Assembly (NCBI GenBank): GCA_020444165.1
Contig: JAHLLK010000103.1
Location: 1 to 14,391, forward strand
Direction: 5' to 3'
DNA from: Deltaproteobacteria bacterium
GTDB lineage: Bacteria; Desulfobacterota; Desulfarculia; Desulfarculales; Desulfarculaceae
Length of the DNA: 14,391 nucleotides
The notes beneath the pieces were generated by a model. The model was not told the origin of the DNA, made no database searches, and saw nothing but the letters and a program-made list of their open reading frames with translations. Shown piece by piece: positions 6,195 to 13,663 of the stretch (position 1 is the stretch's first letter; every line of letters begins with the position of its first letter). The position numbers were made by a program, and so were the translations under genes.

Positions 6195-8627
6195 ATGCAA
6201 GATTACGAAAAACTGGGGCTTTTCTACCTGGGCCGCGAGGTGGCGGAGAAAAAATCCGCCGCGCCGGAGCTGGTGCTCTACGACGCCAAGGACCTCACCA
6301 CCCACGGGGTGATCGTGGGCATGACCGGCAGCGGCAAGACCGGCCTGGGCCTGGCCCTGTTGGAGGAGGCCCTGATCGACGGGGTGCCGGTGATCGCCAT
6401 CGACCCCAAGGGCGATCTCACCAACCTGCTCCTCACCTTCCCGGACCTGGCGCCGGCCGACTTCGAGCCCTGGGTCAATCCCTCCCGGGCCTTGCAGGAG
6501 GGCCTGACCCCGGCCGAGCTGGCCGCCCGGGAGGCCCAGACCTGGAAAAAGGGCCTGGCCGGCTGGGGCCAGGAGCCGGCCCGCATCGCCCGCCTCAAGG
6601 CGGCGGCGGAGTTCGCGGTGTACACCCCGGGCAGTTCGGCCGGCCTGCCGGTGAGCCTCTTGAAAAACTTCGACCCGCCGTCCGCGGCCGTGGCCGCCGA
6701 GCCGGACCTCTTGCGGGAGCGGGTGGAGTACACCGCCACCGGGCTCCTCACCCTGGCCGGCATCGACGCCGATCCCCTCACCAGCCGGGAGCACATCCTG
6801 GTTTCCAACCTCCTGAACTGGCACTGGACCCAGGGCCGGGGCCTGGGCTTGGCCGAACTGATCCGGGGAGTGCAGGGCCCGCCGTTCGAGCGGGTGGGGG
6901 TGTTGGATCTGGAGTCCTTCTTCCCGGCCAAGGAGCGCTTCGCCCTGGCCCTGGGGCTGAACAACCTGCTGGCCTCGCCGGGCTTCGCAGCCTGGCTGGA
7001 AGGCCCGCCCCTGGACGCGGCCAGCCTGCTCTACACCCCCAGCGGCCGGCCCCGGGCGGCGGTGTTCACCATCAGCCATCTTTCCGACGCCCAGCGCATG
7101 TTCTTCGTGACCCTCCTGTTGGGCCAGGTGATCAGTTGGATGCGGACCCAGCCCGGCACCGCTTCCCTGCGGGCGCTGTTGTACCTGGACGAGGTGTTCG
7201 GCTATCTGCCGCCCCAGGGCAACCCGCCCAGCAAGCGGCCGCTGTTGACCCTGTTGAAGCAGGCCCGGGCCTTTGGCCTGGGGGTGGTGTTGGCCACCCA
7301 GAACCCGGTGGACCTGGATTACAAGGCCCTGTCCAACGCGGGCACCTGGTGGGTGGGGCGGTTGCAGACCGAGCGGGACCGCGAGCGGCTCCTGGACGGC
7401 CTGGCCGGGGCCGACGCCGGGGCGGGCCTCTCCCGCCCGGCTTTGGAGAAGCTCATCGCCGGTTTGGGCAAACGCCGCTTTTTCTTGCACAACGTGCACG
7501 AGAACCGGCCGGTGGTGCTGGAGAGCCGCTGGTGCCTCTCCTACCTGGCCGGCCCCCTGACCCGGGAGCAGATCAAGCGCCTGCCCCGCCCCGAGCTGGC
7601 CGCCCCGGCCGCCGCCTCGACTTCCGCCAGTTCCGTGCCCCCGCCGCCCCCACCGCCCCCATCCGGGGCCCCCACGACCGCAGGCCCGCCCCTGGCCCCG
7701 CCCGGGGTCAAGATGCGCTATCTGCCGCCGGTGGCCGGCGGCCCGGCCGGTCCGCTGCAATACTTCCCGGCCCGGTTGGCCCAGGCCCGGGTGACTTATG
7801 CCCGGGCCAGCCTGCCCACGGCGCTCACCCGGGACTTCCTCCTGGCCGCGCCGTTGGAGGAGGACACGCCCCTGGACTGGGAGGGGGCCTGGCAGCCCGG
7901 CCTGGACCCGGCCCGCTGGGACGACGCGCCCGCGGCCGGGGCCGGGTTAGCGGGCCTGCCCGCCGCCGCCCTGGGCAAGACCGCCCTCGCGCGCGCCCAG
8001 AAGGACTTCCTGCGCTGGCTCCGGCTCAACCGGCCCCTGGTGCTGTTCCGCCACCCCGAGTTCAAACTCACCAGCCTGCCCGAGGAAAGCGAGGGGCAGT
8101 TCCGGGCCCGGGTGGCCCAGGCGCTCCGGGAGCGCCAGGACCTGATGAAAGAGGCGTTGCGGGCCAAGTACGCCGCCAGCCTGGGCAAGCTGGAGGATCA
8201 GTTGGCGCGGGCCCGCCAGGCCCTCTCCCGGGAGGAGGAGCAGGCCCGGGCCAGCCAGATGGACACGGTGGTGAACCTGGGGGCGACGCTGTTGGGGGCG
8301 CTGTTCGGCCGCAAGACGGTCAGCTCCACCACCATCAGCCGGGGCTCGCGCACGCTGCGCTCGGTGTCCCGGGCCGGCCGGGAGAAGATGGACGTGGATC
8401 TGGCCCGGCAAAAGGTGGCCGGCCTGGAGGACGAGGTGGCCCGCCTGAACCAGGAACTGGCCCGGGACCTGGCCGAGTTCACGGCCGGCCTGGACCCGGC
8501 CAGGCTGGAACTGGAACGGACCGAGGTGACGGCCAAGGCCTCGGACATCGGGCTATGGGCTTTTGACCTGGCCTGGCTGCCTTTCCGGGCTGCGCCGGGC
8601 GGCGGTTGGACCCCGGCCTGGGAATAG
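6195..8627 (+). CDS. HerA/DUF87-type P-loop ATPase with C-terminal coiled-coil region
   Basis: 810 residues. The N-terminal ATPase domain has Walker A GMTGSGKT (42-49), then VIAIDPKGDL (67-75 region), Walker B LLYLDE (328-333) and the sensor motif ATQNP (367-371), followed by an Arg-rich stretch WVGRLQTERDRER near 386-398. This order fits the HerA/VirB4-like FtsK-HerA superfamily of hexameric DNA- or protein-translocating ATPases. A Pro/Ala/Ser linker with eight consecutive prolines (482-489) leads to a second region. That region has charged helices likely to form coiled coils (about 635-690 and 725-780) around a Gly-rich segment VVNLGATLLGALFG (692-705). No signal peptide is visible. ATG 6195 follows a good purine tract. 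No NurA nuclease or conjugation gene is adjacent, so DNA-end processing or transfer is not supported by context. The substrate is unknown. Confidence 0.88.
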   Translation: MQDYEKLGLFYLGREVAEKKSAAPELVLYDAKDLTTHGVIVGMTGSGKTGLGLALLEEALIDGVPVIAIDPKGDLTNLLLTFPDLAPADFEPWVNPSRALQEGLTPAELAAREAQTWKKGLAGWGQEPARIARLKAAAEFAVYTPGSSAGLPVSLLKNFDPPSAAVAAEPDLLRERVEYTATGLLTLAGIDADPLTSREHILVSNLLNWHWTQGRGLGLAELIRGVQGPPFERVGVLDLESFFPAKERFALALGLNNLLASPGFAAWLEGPPLDAASLLYTPSGRPRAAVFTISHLSDAQRMFFVTLLLGQVISWMRTQPGTASLRALLYLDEVFGYLPPQGNPPSKRPLLTLLKQARAFGLGVVLATQNPVDLDYKALSNAGTWWVGRLQTERDRERLLDGLAGADAGAGLSRPALEKLIAGLGKRRFFLHNVHENRPVVLESRWCLSYLAGPLTREQIKRLPRPELAAPAAASTSASSVPPPPPPPPSGAPTTAGPPLAPPGVKMRYLPPVAGGPAGPLQYFPARLAQARVTYARASLPTALTRDFLLAAPLEEDTPLDWEGAWQPGLDPARWDDAPAAGAGLAGLPAAALGKTALARAQKDFLRWLRLNRPLVLFRHPEFKLTSLPEESEGQFRARVAQALRERQDLMKEALRAKYAASLGKLEDQLARARQALSREEEQARASQMDTVVNLGATLLGALFGRKTVSSTTISRGSRTLRSVSRAGREKMDVDLARQKVAGLEDEVARLNQELARDLAEFTAGLDPARLELERTEVTAKASDIGLWAFDLAWLPFRAAPGGGWTPAWE

Positions 8628-8894
8628 GCCGGCCGGAATCCTGGTACCTTTGTCTTGGTCCGGGGTGCGAATCCGCCCTGCAATGGTAAAGTGACAGGTA
8701 GGCATCCCCCACACACCCTGCCCAGGCGGGCCGGCCCATTGGTTACCATCGCCGGCGAAAATGTCCCCTGCCTGGTCAGCCGGCGGTAGCCGCCCCCGGT
8801 CCGGGCCCACCTCCCGGCCGTCGCGGGTGGCCCGGGGGCAAAGCCCGCGGATTTATTCCGTTCCCGGCGAACTCGAACTTCATGTGGCCCAGGC
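8628..8894 (+). other. Structured non-coding leader before the tandem 7-TM genes
   Basis: These 267 bases hold no convincing gene. Visible structure: ATGGTAA (8683-8689) with TTACCAT (8743-8749); CCGGGCC(C)ACC (8801-8811) with GGTGGCCCGG (8826-8835), a 10-bp stem with one bulge; and the short hairpin GGGC-AAA-GCCC (8836-8846). The last two are stacked next to each other about 50 bases before the start codon. No good -10/-35 pair is visible and no known riboswitch consensus is met. Confidence 0.35.
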
Positions 8895-9806
8895 ATGGAT
8901 ATCAAGACCATATTTCTGACCGAAGCGGCCGTGCTCGTCACCATCGCCCTGGTGATGGCCTACCTGCGCATCACCCGGCACACCTACCCCGGTTTCGGCT
9001 ACTGGACCACGGCCGTGGCCTGTCTCACCGTGGGCTGCGACCTGGTGGCCCTGCGCTCCGTGTTGCCGGACTGGCTCTCCATTTTCGTGGGCAACAGCCT
9101 GGTCGGCTGCTCCTTTATCCTGTTATTGCACGGCCTGCGCCTTTTTTGCGGCCGGCCGGCCAACCTGCTCCGGGAAACGGCCCCGTTTCTGGCCTTGTTC
9201 CTGGTGTTCAACTACTTCTGGTTGGCCACACCCTCCCTGATCGGGCGGATCACCCTGATGAGCACCGTCATGGTTTTCTACCTGGGCTGGGGCGCGATCG
9301 TCGCCTGGCGTGGTTTTCCGGTGGTGATGGGCAGCCGCGACATCTTGTCCGTCGGCGGCATGTTGGGTTTGGCCCTGATCGGCCTGACGCGGCCGGTGAT
9401 GCTCCTCGCGGGGGCGGAGGGAAGCCATGATCTCCTGCGGGGCGGCGTCTCCGAACAAATATTCCACCTGGTCAGCTTCCTGAGCTACCTAACCCTGTGC
9501 GTGGCCCTGATAAAGGTGAACAGCCAGCGTTTGGAGTACGACCTCGGCCAGACCCGCGGCACTCTTTCCACCTTGCAGGGACTTTTGCCCATGTGCTCCA
9601 ATTGCAAGAATATCCGCGATGAAGAGGACCATTGGCACTCGGTGGAAAGTTATCTGCGCACCCGCTCCGCGGCCCAGGTTACCCTCGGCCTCTGCCCGGA
9701 CTGCGGCCGGGAGATCTCCCCGGACTCCACCGGGGGCGCGCCGGCCCCCCGGAAGCGGCTGGACCCGCCCGCCCCGGGGGCGCGTATGGCCCCCCTGCCT
9801 GGATGA
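8895..9806 (+). CDS. 7-TM membrane protein with C-terminal CxxC-CxxC module (paralog 1)
   Basis: 303 residues. About seven hydrophobic segments fill residues 5-205. The order and style (MDIKTIF start, YPGFGYWTTA near 31-40, ALRSVLPDWLS near 52-62) resemble the N-terminal membrane sensor found on some diguanylate cyclases. Next come a short charged linker, IKVNSQRLEYDL (206-217), and then LLPMCSNCKNIRDEE with C234/C237 and GLCPDC with C267/C270, separated by a W/H/Y-rich helix. This four-Cys module is one I know as LLPxCxxCKKIRDD tails on deltaproteobacterial PAS and receiver proteins; it probably binds zinc. No GGDEF, HD-GYP or kinase domain follows. The tail beyond 275 is Pro-rich. The next gene is a collinear paralog 18 bases away. 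The ribosome binding site is weak. Function is presumably signal transduction at the inner membrane. Confidence 0.82.
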   Translation: MDIKTIFLTEAAVLVTIALVMAYLRITRHTYPGFGYWTTAVACLTVGCDLVALRSVLPDWLSIFVGNSLVGCSFILLLHGLRLFCGRPANLLRETAPFLALFLVFNYFWLATPSLIGRITLMSTVMVFYLGWGAIVAWRGFPVVMGSRDILSVGGMLGLALIGLTRPVMLLAGAEGSHDLLRGGVSEQIFHLVSFLSYLTLCVALIKVNSQRLEYDLGQTRGTLSTLQGLLPMCSNCKNIRDEEDHWHSVESYLRTRSAAQVTLGLCPDCGREISPDSTGGAPAPRKRLDPPAPGARMAPLPG

Positions 9807-9824
9807 CGGGGCAGAGCCGCACTC

Positions 9825-10712
9825 ATGGATATGCGCACCCTCATTCTGTTGGCCGCTTTCGGCTGCCTCAACTTGTCCTTGATCCTGGTTTATTTGCGGT
9901 TCACCCGGCAGGTATACCCCGGCTTTGGGCTGTGGACCGCCGCCGCGGCTTGCTTTGCCATGGGCTTTTTCCTGGTGGGCCTACGCAATTGGGTGCCGGA
10001 AGTGTGGCCGGTCTGGCTGAGCAACGCCTCTTGGTTGACCGCGCTTTATCTCCTGCGCCGGGGGATGGACCGCTTCGTGGGGCTGCCGCCACGTCGGCTC
10101 CTGGTGGCGTTCCCCCTCCTGGTCCTTTTCGCGGCGTTCACCTATTTCTGGCTGGTGACTCCGGACGTAAACGCCCGGAAATTCCTGACGGCCGCGGCCG
10201 TGGTTTCGATCCTGTCCTGGTGCATCGCCTCGGCGTACCGCCATTTCCCGGCCGTGTTGGGCGAGCGGGATTATGTTTTCATCACCGGCATGGCGGTCAT
10301 CGCGCTCGTCTTCTTGTCCCGGCCGCTTTTGGTCATCCTGAGCCGGCCCACCGGCCAGGATTTCATGCAGCCCAGCCCGGGAGCGTTGCTGGCCGCCCTG
10401 GGCGCTTTCCTGGGCTATCTCGTCATGGTCCTGGGCCTGATCAAGGTCAATTCCCAGCGCCTGGAGTATGACCTTCGAAGGACGCAGGGCGAGGTTAAGA
10501 CCCTGCAAGGCCTGTTGCCCATGTGCCCCCACTGCAAGAAGATTCTCGACGAGGAGGGCCGCTGGCACCCCCTGGAGACCTATTTGCAGGCCCGCTCCGA
10601 GGCCCAGGTGACCCATGGCCTCTGCCCCGACTGCCTGCGGCTCCTCTACCCCGACCTGGCCGACGGCGTGCTGGCCAGGCTGTCCCAAGCCAAGGACGCC
10701 AAGGGGACCTGA
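9825..10712 (+). CDS. 7-TM membrane protein with C-terminal CxxC-CxxC module (paralog 2)
   Basis: 295 residues. It aligns with the preceding protein essentially without gaps: YPGFG at 31-35, FP at 141-142, LIKVNSQRLEYDL at 205-217, LLPMC at 230-234, and cysteines at 234, 237, 267 and 270, the same numbers in both. The membrane half has diverged much more than the linker and Cys module. It starts 18 bases after the previous stop, so the two are probably co-transcribed. ATG 9825 is preferred, with an in-frame ATG at 9831 as alternative; both have poor ribosome binding sites. It ends LYPDLADGVLARLSQ with a short helix in place of the Pro-rich tail of paralog 1. Together they could form a hetero-oligomeric membrane sensor, but no output domain or adjacent partner is visible. 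The gene converges on the thioredoxin reductase-like gene 21 bases away. Confidence 0.82.
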   Translation: MDMRTLILLAAFGCLNLSLILVYLRFTRQVYPGFGLWTAAAACFAMGFFLVGLRNWVPEVWPVWLSNASWLTALYLLRRGMDRFVGLPPRRLLVAFPLLVLFAAFTYFWLVTPDVNARKFLTAAAVVSILSWCIASAYRHFPAVLGERDYVFITGMAVIALVFLSRPLLVILSRPTGQDFMQPSPGALLAALGAFLGYLVMVLGLIKVNSQRLEYDLRRTQGEVKTLQGLLPMCPHCKKILDEEGRWHPLETYLQARSEAQVTHGLCPDCLRLLYPDLADGVLARLSQAKDAKGT

Positions 10713-10733
10713 GCTTCCGGTCCGCCACCGGGC

Positions 10734-12395
10734 CTACCCCGGCCAGGCGAAATCCGGGTCCAAGAGATCGGTGTAGATGCTCATGGCCGCCTCGGCGCCC
10801 TGGCCGGCCGCGGTCACGATCTGCTTGTAGCCCCCTTCCACGTCCCCGGCGGAGTAGATGCCCGGCACGTTGGTGCGGTGCTGGGGATCCCGGGCGAGGT
10901 AGCCGTCCGGGGAGAGCTTCACCCCGGCCCGCACGGCCAGCTCGGTGGCCGGGGAGTAGCCCACCGCCACGAACAGGCCGTCGGCCTCCCGGGTGAAGGT
11001 CTCGCCGGTCTGGTTGTCGTGGAGCACCAGTTCGCGCACCCGTTCCTGGCCCAAGACCTCCTTCACCTCGGTGTGGAGCAGGGTTTCCAGGCCGCTGGCC
11101 GCCAGGCGGTCTTGCAGGGCCTTCTGGGCCCGCAGCTCGTCACGGCGGTGCACCAGGGTCACCTGGGCCCCCAGGCTGGCCAGGTACAGGGCCTCGGTCA
11201 CCGCACTGTCGCCGCCACCGGCCAAAAACACGGTCTTGCCCCGGAACAGGGGCCCGTCGCAGGTGGAGCAGTAGCTCACCCCCCGGCCGGAGAGCCGCTC
11301 CTCACCGGGCACCTCCAAATGCCGGTGGGAGGCGCCGGTGGCCAGGAGCACGGCCCGGGTGGCGAAGCGCCGCCGGCTGGTGACCACGGTGAGCGGCCGG
11401 CCGGGCGAGATCTCCATCACCTCCTCGCTTTTGAAGATGTTCACGTATTCCAGGGCGTGGGCGGTCAAGAGGTCCACCAGCACCTTGCCCCCCACCTGGG
11501 TAAAGGCGGGGTAGTTCTCCACCACCGGAGTGGTGGCCACCTGACCGCCCAGGGGGCCCTTTTCCACCACCACGGTGCGGAGCCCGCCCCGGGCGGCGTA
11601 AATGGCCGCGGTGAGCCCGGCCGGACCGCCGCCCACGATCACCAGGTCGGCCTCCACCAGGGGCGCGTCGATATCCGGGATGAACACCGCCTGGGGGGAC
11701 AGCTCCTTGAGGCTGGCCATGAACAGCTCGGGGGCCTGGGCCCCCTGGGCGATGAGCTGCTCGTTGGCATAGGTGGTGGGGGTGGAGAAGGCGTTGTACT
11801 GCCCGGCCAGGTCCGGGAAGGCCTGCACGTCCACGATATCCAGGGACATCAGCTCCGGCCGGGCCACCGCGGCCAACAGGCCGTTCACCGCCTGCGGGGG
11901 GCAATAGGGGCAGGTGGGGCTGACGAAGACCTTGATCTCCCGGGGTTCGGTGATGCTGTCCAACACTTTCCGGGCCTGATCGCTCATTTGGGTGTGGCGG
12001 TAGCCCAGCATCAACAGGGACTCCACCAGGGTCAGGCCTTCCTCGCCCAGGGGCGCGCCCAGCCAACGGATGTGGTGCTCCGCGGGGCTGAAGACCAGGG
12101 TGGGCGAGCGGAGCACCCGGTGCCGGGCGGCCTCGGGGGAGTCCAGGCCGTGCTCCTCCACCACCAGACGGGAGGAAAGCTCGGCAAAGCCCGCCAGCAC
12201 CCGGCGGCTCGCTTCGGTGTAGGCTTCGTTTTCCTTGGGGTCGCTGAAGAAAAGGATCTTTACCTCGTGGGGGCTCGAGGAAAGGAGGTTCTTCAGCTTG
12301 TCCCGGGCCTCCCCCTCGGCTTGTTGCCGGCCGGCCGGGTCAGCGGCGGGCGGGTCGTCCAAGTGCACGTGAGGAGCGGGTTTTTCAGGGTCCAT
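10734..12395 (-). CDS. Thioredoxin reductase-like flavoprotein with N-terminal PDO/glutaredoxin domain
   Basis: 553 residues. Residues 35-130 look like a first thioredoxin fold without a CxxC (FFSDPKENEAY at 49-59, cis-Pro P98). Residues 137-235 are a second fold with the redox pair CPYC (162-165) and cis-Pro P206 in STPTTY. The rest is a thioredoxin-reductase module: FAD motif GGGPAG (255-260), redox CSTC (376-379), NADPH motif GGGDSA (393-398), HRRDELRA (416-423), and a C-terminal GD motif in YSAGDVEGG. This is the AhpF-like plan: NADPH to FAD to CSTC to CPYC, then to a peroxiredoxin or disulfide substrate. The HRRxxxRA motif suggests NADPH. The start at 12395 is fixed by GGAGG seven bases upstream; the 42-residue extension to 12521 is low-complexity. 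No peroxiredoxin gene is adjacent. Confidence 0.92.
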   Translation of the reverse strand: MDPEKPAPHVHLDDPPAADPAGRQQAEGEARDKLKNLLSSSPHEVKILFFSDPKENEAYTEASRRVLAGFAELSSRLVVEEHGLDSPEAARHRVLRSPTLVFSPAEHHIRWLGAPLGEEGLTLVESLLMLGYRHTQMSDQARKVLDSITEPREIKVFVSPTCPYCPPQAVNGLLAAVARPELMSLDIVDVQAFPDLAGQYNAFSTPTTYANEQLIAQGAQAPELFMASLKELSPQAVFIPDIDAPLVEADLVIVGGGPAGLTAAIYAARGGLRTVVVEKGPLGGQVATTPVVENYPAFTQVGGKVLVDLLTAHALEYVNIFKSEEVMEISPGRPLTVVTSRRRFATRAVLLATGASHRHLEVPGEERLSGRGVSYCSTCDGPLFRGKTVFLAGGGDSAVTEALYLASLGAQVTLVHRRDELRAQKALQDRLAASGLETLLHTEVKEVLGQERVRELVLHDNQTGETFTREADGLFVAVGYSPATELAVRAGVKLSPDGYLARDPQHRTNVPGIYSAGDVEGGYKQIVTAAGQGAEAAMSIYTDLLDPDFAWPG

Positions 12396-12433
12396 GCCTG
12401 GTCCTCCAAGCGGGGTGAGCGGCCGGGGCCAAA

Positions 12434-12457
12434 CCCAGGATTGGGCCCAGGATTGGG
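12434..12457. repeat. 12-bp perfect tandem repeat
   Basis: CCCAGGATTGGG occurs twice with no gap (12434-12445 and 12446-12457). Each unit is itself a small inverted repeat (CCCA/TGGG). It lies 39-62 bases upstream of the thioredoxin reductase-like start, inside its probable 5' leader, and could be an operator-like site or a slippage product. Confidence 0.7.
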
Positions 12458-12494
12458 CCCGGGAGCGGGCCAAAGTGGTGGCCGGGGAATCTCC

Positions 12495-12503
12495 TGTTAT
12501 AAT
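12495..12503 (+). promoter_or_regulatory. Extended -10 promoter, possibly bidirectional
   Basis: On the plus strand TGTTATAAT is a perfect extended -10 (TGnTATAAT), with only a poor -35 (GTGGTG at 12475-12480). It would start transcription near 12510 toward the 276-aa gene, leaving a leader of about 240 bases. The opposite strand reads TATAAC at the same place, so it may also serve the thioredoxin reductase-like gene. Confidence 0.5.
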
Positions 12504-12752
12504 GAACCCAACGCCCGGCAATATTTCGGATAATTGCGAGAGCCACCCCGGTTCACCATGTTGGCCGGTCCCTAAGCGTCGCCGGCTCCCGGGGCTCGGC
12601 CACTGGCGCTCCGTCTGGCGCCGGAGAGGATTTTTAGTTTAGACTGTTGGTAAAATCCTCTGTTGCCAGGCCCAAGTGATGCCCTGGGCCATTACCAGCG
12701 GGCATCATTTTCATGATCCGGAAAAAATCACTCCGTCGCAAGGTTTTCGCTC
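12504..12752 (+). other. Structured leader with two long hairpins before the 276-aa gene
   Basis: This gene-free stretch contains two notable inverted repeats. AGAGGATTTT (12625-12634) and AAAATCCTCT (12652-12661) form a perfect 10-bp stem with a 17-base loop. AAGTGATGCCC-type strands at 12674-12684 and 12700-12710 form an 11-bp stem with one G-U pair and a 15-base loop. A GGCGC/GCGCC pair lies further upstream (near 12605-12622). No T-tract follows either stem, so they are not simple terminators. No known riboswitch class is recognised. Confidence 0.5.
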
Positions 12753-13583
12753 ATGGACTCCCCCCGCCGCCCCGTTTGCGCCGCTGCCGCGGCCCATCCC
12801 CTGGAAGATCTGGCCCGCCGGCTGCTGGCCGAACTGGCCCCCCATTTCGGGCCGGACAAGCCCCCCCGCCTGCTGGTGCGGACCCTGTCCGGCCAGCCCG
12901 CCACCGGCCAAGCCGCGGTGAACCTGGAGCTGCCGGACGGGCGCTTGGTGCTGGAACTCCGTCCCGAGGCCCTGGCCGGGCTGCCGCCTCTGGCCCTGGA
13001 GGGCTGGTTGGACCTGGAGTTGTGGCTGGGGATGTTGAAGACCCACCCGGAGATGCATCCCTTCAACTTCAGCCGGGCCATTTTGCCCCGCTTCAACGTC
13101 TCAGGGGGTGCGGCGGCTTATCTGCGCAGTATCGTAGAGTATTTGAAGAACGCGCTCTTGGTGTGGCAGGCCACCGGCCGGCTGGTGGACCTGGGGCGCA
13201 GCCAGGCCCAGGTGTCCCACCACTTTACCCAGCTGGGCCATCCCGGTCCGGACCCGGCCGCCTACCACAACCTCTTGGCCCATGGCTGGCAGCGCTCCTT
13301 CTTCCTTTTGCGCAAGCTGGGGGTGCTCCTGGCGGTGAGCCAGCTGGACCGCCGGGGAATCAGCCAGGACTTCCGGTCCCATTTCTGGGAGCATCACGCC
13401 TATCTGACCGACCCGGACCGCGAGCTTTTGGAGCGCCTGGGCGAACTGCCGGCCGAGCTGGCCGGGCGCAAGTTCGAGCAGTTGCTCGTGGCCATGTTCG
13501 AGGAGTTGAAGCAACAGCTTTTAGCTCCCCGCCGCGGCGAGGCCGGCCGTCCCGACGCAACTCCCCCCCGCCCCTTGGGCTGA
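12753..13583 (+). CDS. Uncharacterised 276-aa protein
   Basis: I do not recognise this family. The protein appears soluble and mostly helical. Residues 15-32 form an amphipathic helix (HPLEDLARRLLAELAPHF). Residues 40-75 look like alternating beta strands (PPRLLVRTL, AAVNLELPDGRLVLELRP). Residues 85-240 are helical with many aromatic residues: LDLELWLGMLKTHPEMHPF, YLRSIVEYLKNALLVWQATG, WQRSFFLLRKLGVLLAV, and an HFWEHHAYL segment. The His-rich spots (SHHFTQL, WEHHAYL) could bind a metal, but no canonical HExxH is present. The last 25 residues are Pro/Arg-rich. ATG 12753 has only an AAGG nine bases upstream. Coding character is supported by strong third-position GC bias. It is preceded by a long structured leader and converges with the flavin-binding gene downstream. 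Confidence 0.75.
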   Translation: MDSPRRPVCAAAAAHPLEDLARRLLAELAPHFGPDKPPRLLVRTLSGQPATGQAAVNLELPDGRLVLELRPEALAGLPPLALEGWLDLELWLGMLKTHPEMHPFNFSRAILPRFNVSGGAAAYLRSIVEYLKNALLVWQATGRLVDLGRSQAQVSHHFTQLGHPGPDPAAYHNLLAHGWQRSFFLLRKLGVLLAVSQLDRRGISQDFRSHFWEHHAYLTDPDRELLERLGELPAELAGRKFEQLLVAMFEELKQQLLAPRRGEAGRPDATPPRPLG

Positions 13584-13663
13584 GCCCCCCCGGGGCTGCG
13601 CTCTCCGCCCTCGGCTCGCGGACCGGCCGGTTCCCTGGGGGAGCCGGGCCGGCCGCCGGGACC

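Noticed and set aside
6161..8566. Open frame of about 800 codons overlapping the ATPase gene in another plus frame
   Set aside because: The product is Gly/Pro/Arg low-complexity and lacks a ribosome binding site; the frame starting at 6195 carries all the ATPase motifs.
8656..8682. tRNA T-arm-like GTGCGAATCC
   Set aside because: The flanking bases do not form a 5-bp T stem, and no anticodon arm or acceptor stem can be built around it.
8826..8860. GCAAAGCC segment reminiscent of a c-di-GMP-I (GEMM) riboswitch
   Set aside because: The preceding GGGCAAACC strand, the tetraloop-receptor layout and the closing strand are missing, and the local sequence is explained by a simple GGGC-AAA-GCCC hairpin.
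12396..12521. 42-residue N-terminal extension of the thioredoxin reductase-like protein
   Set aside because: It would run through the 12-bp tandem repeat and has no conserved features, whereas GGAGG precedes the ATG at 12395.
10878..12533. Plus-strand open frame of about 550 codons across the thioredoxin reductase gene
   Set aside because: Composition is Gly/His/Gln/Val-rich without motifs; it is a shadow of the minus-strand flavoprotein.
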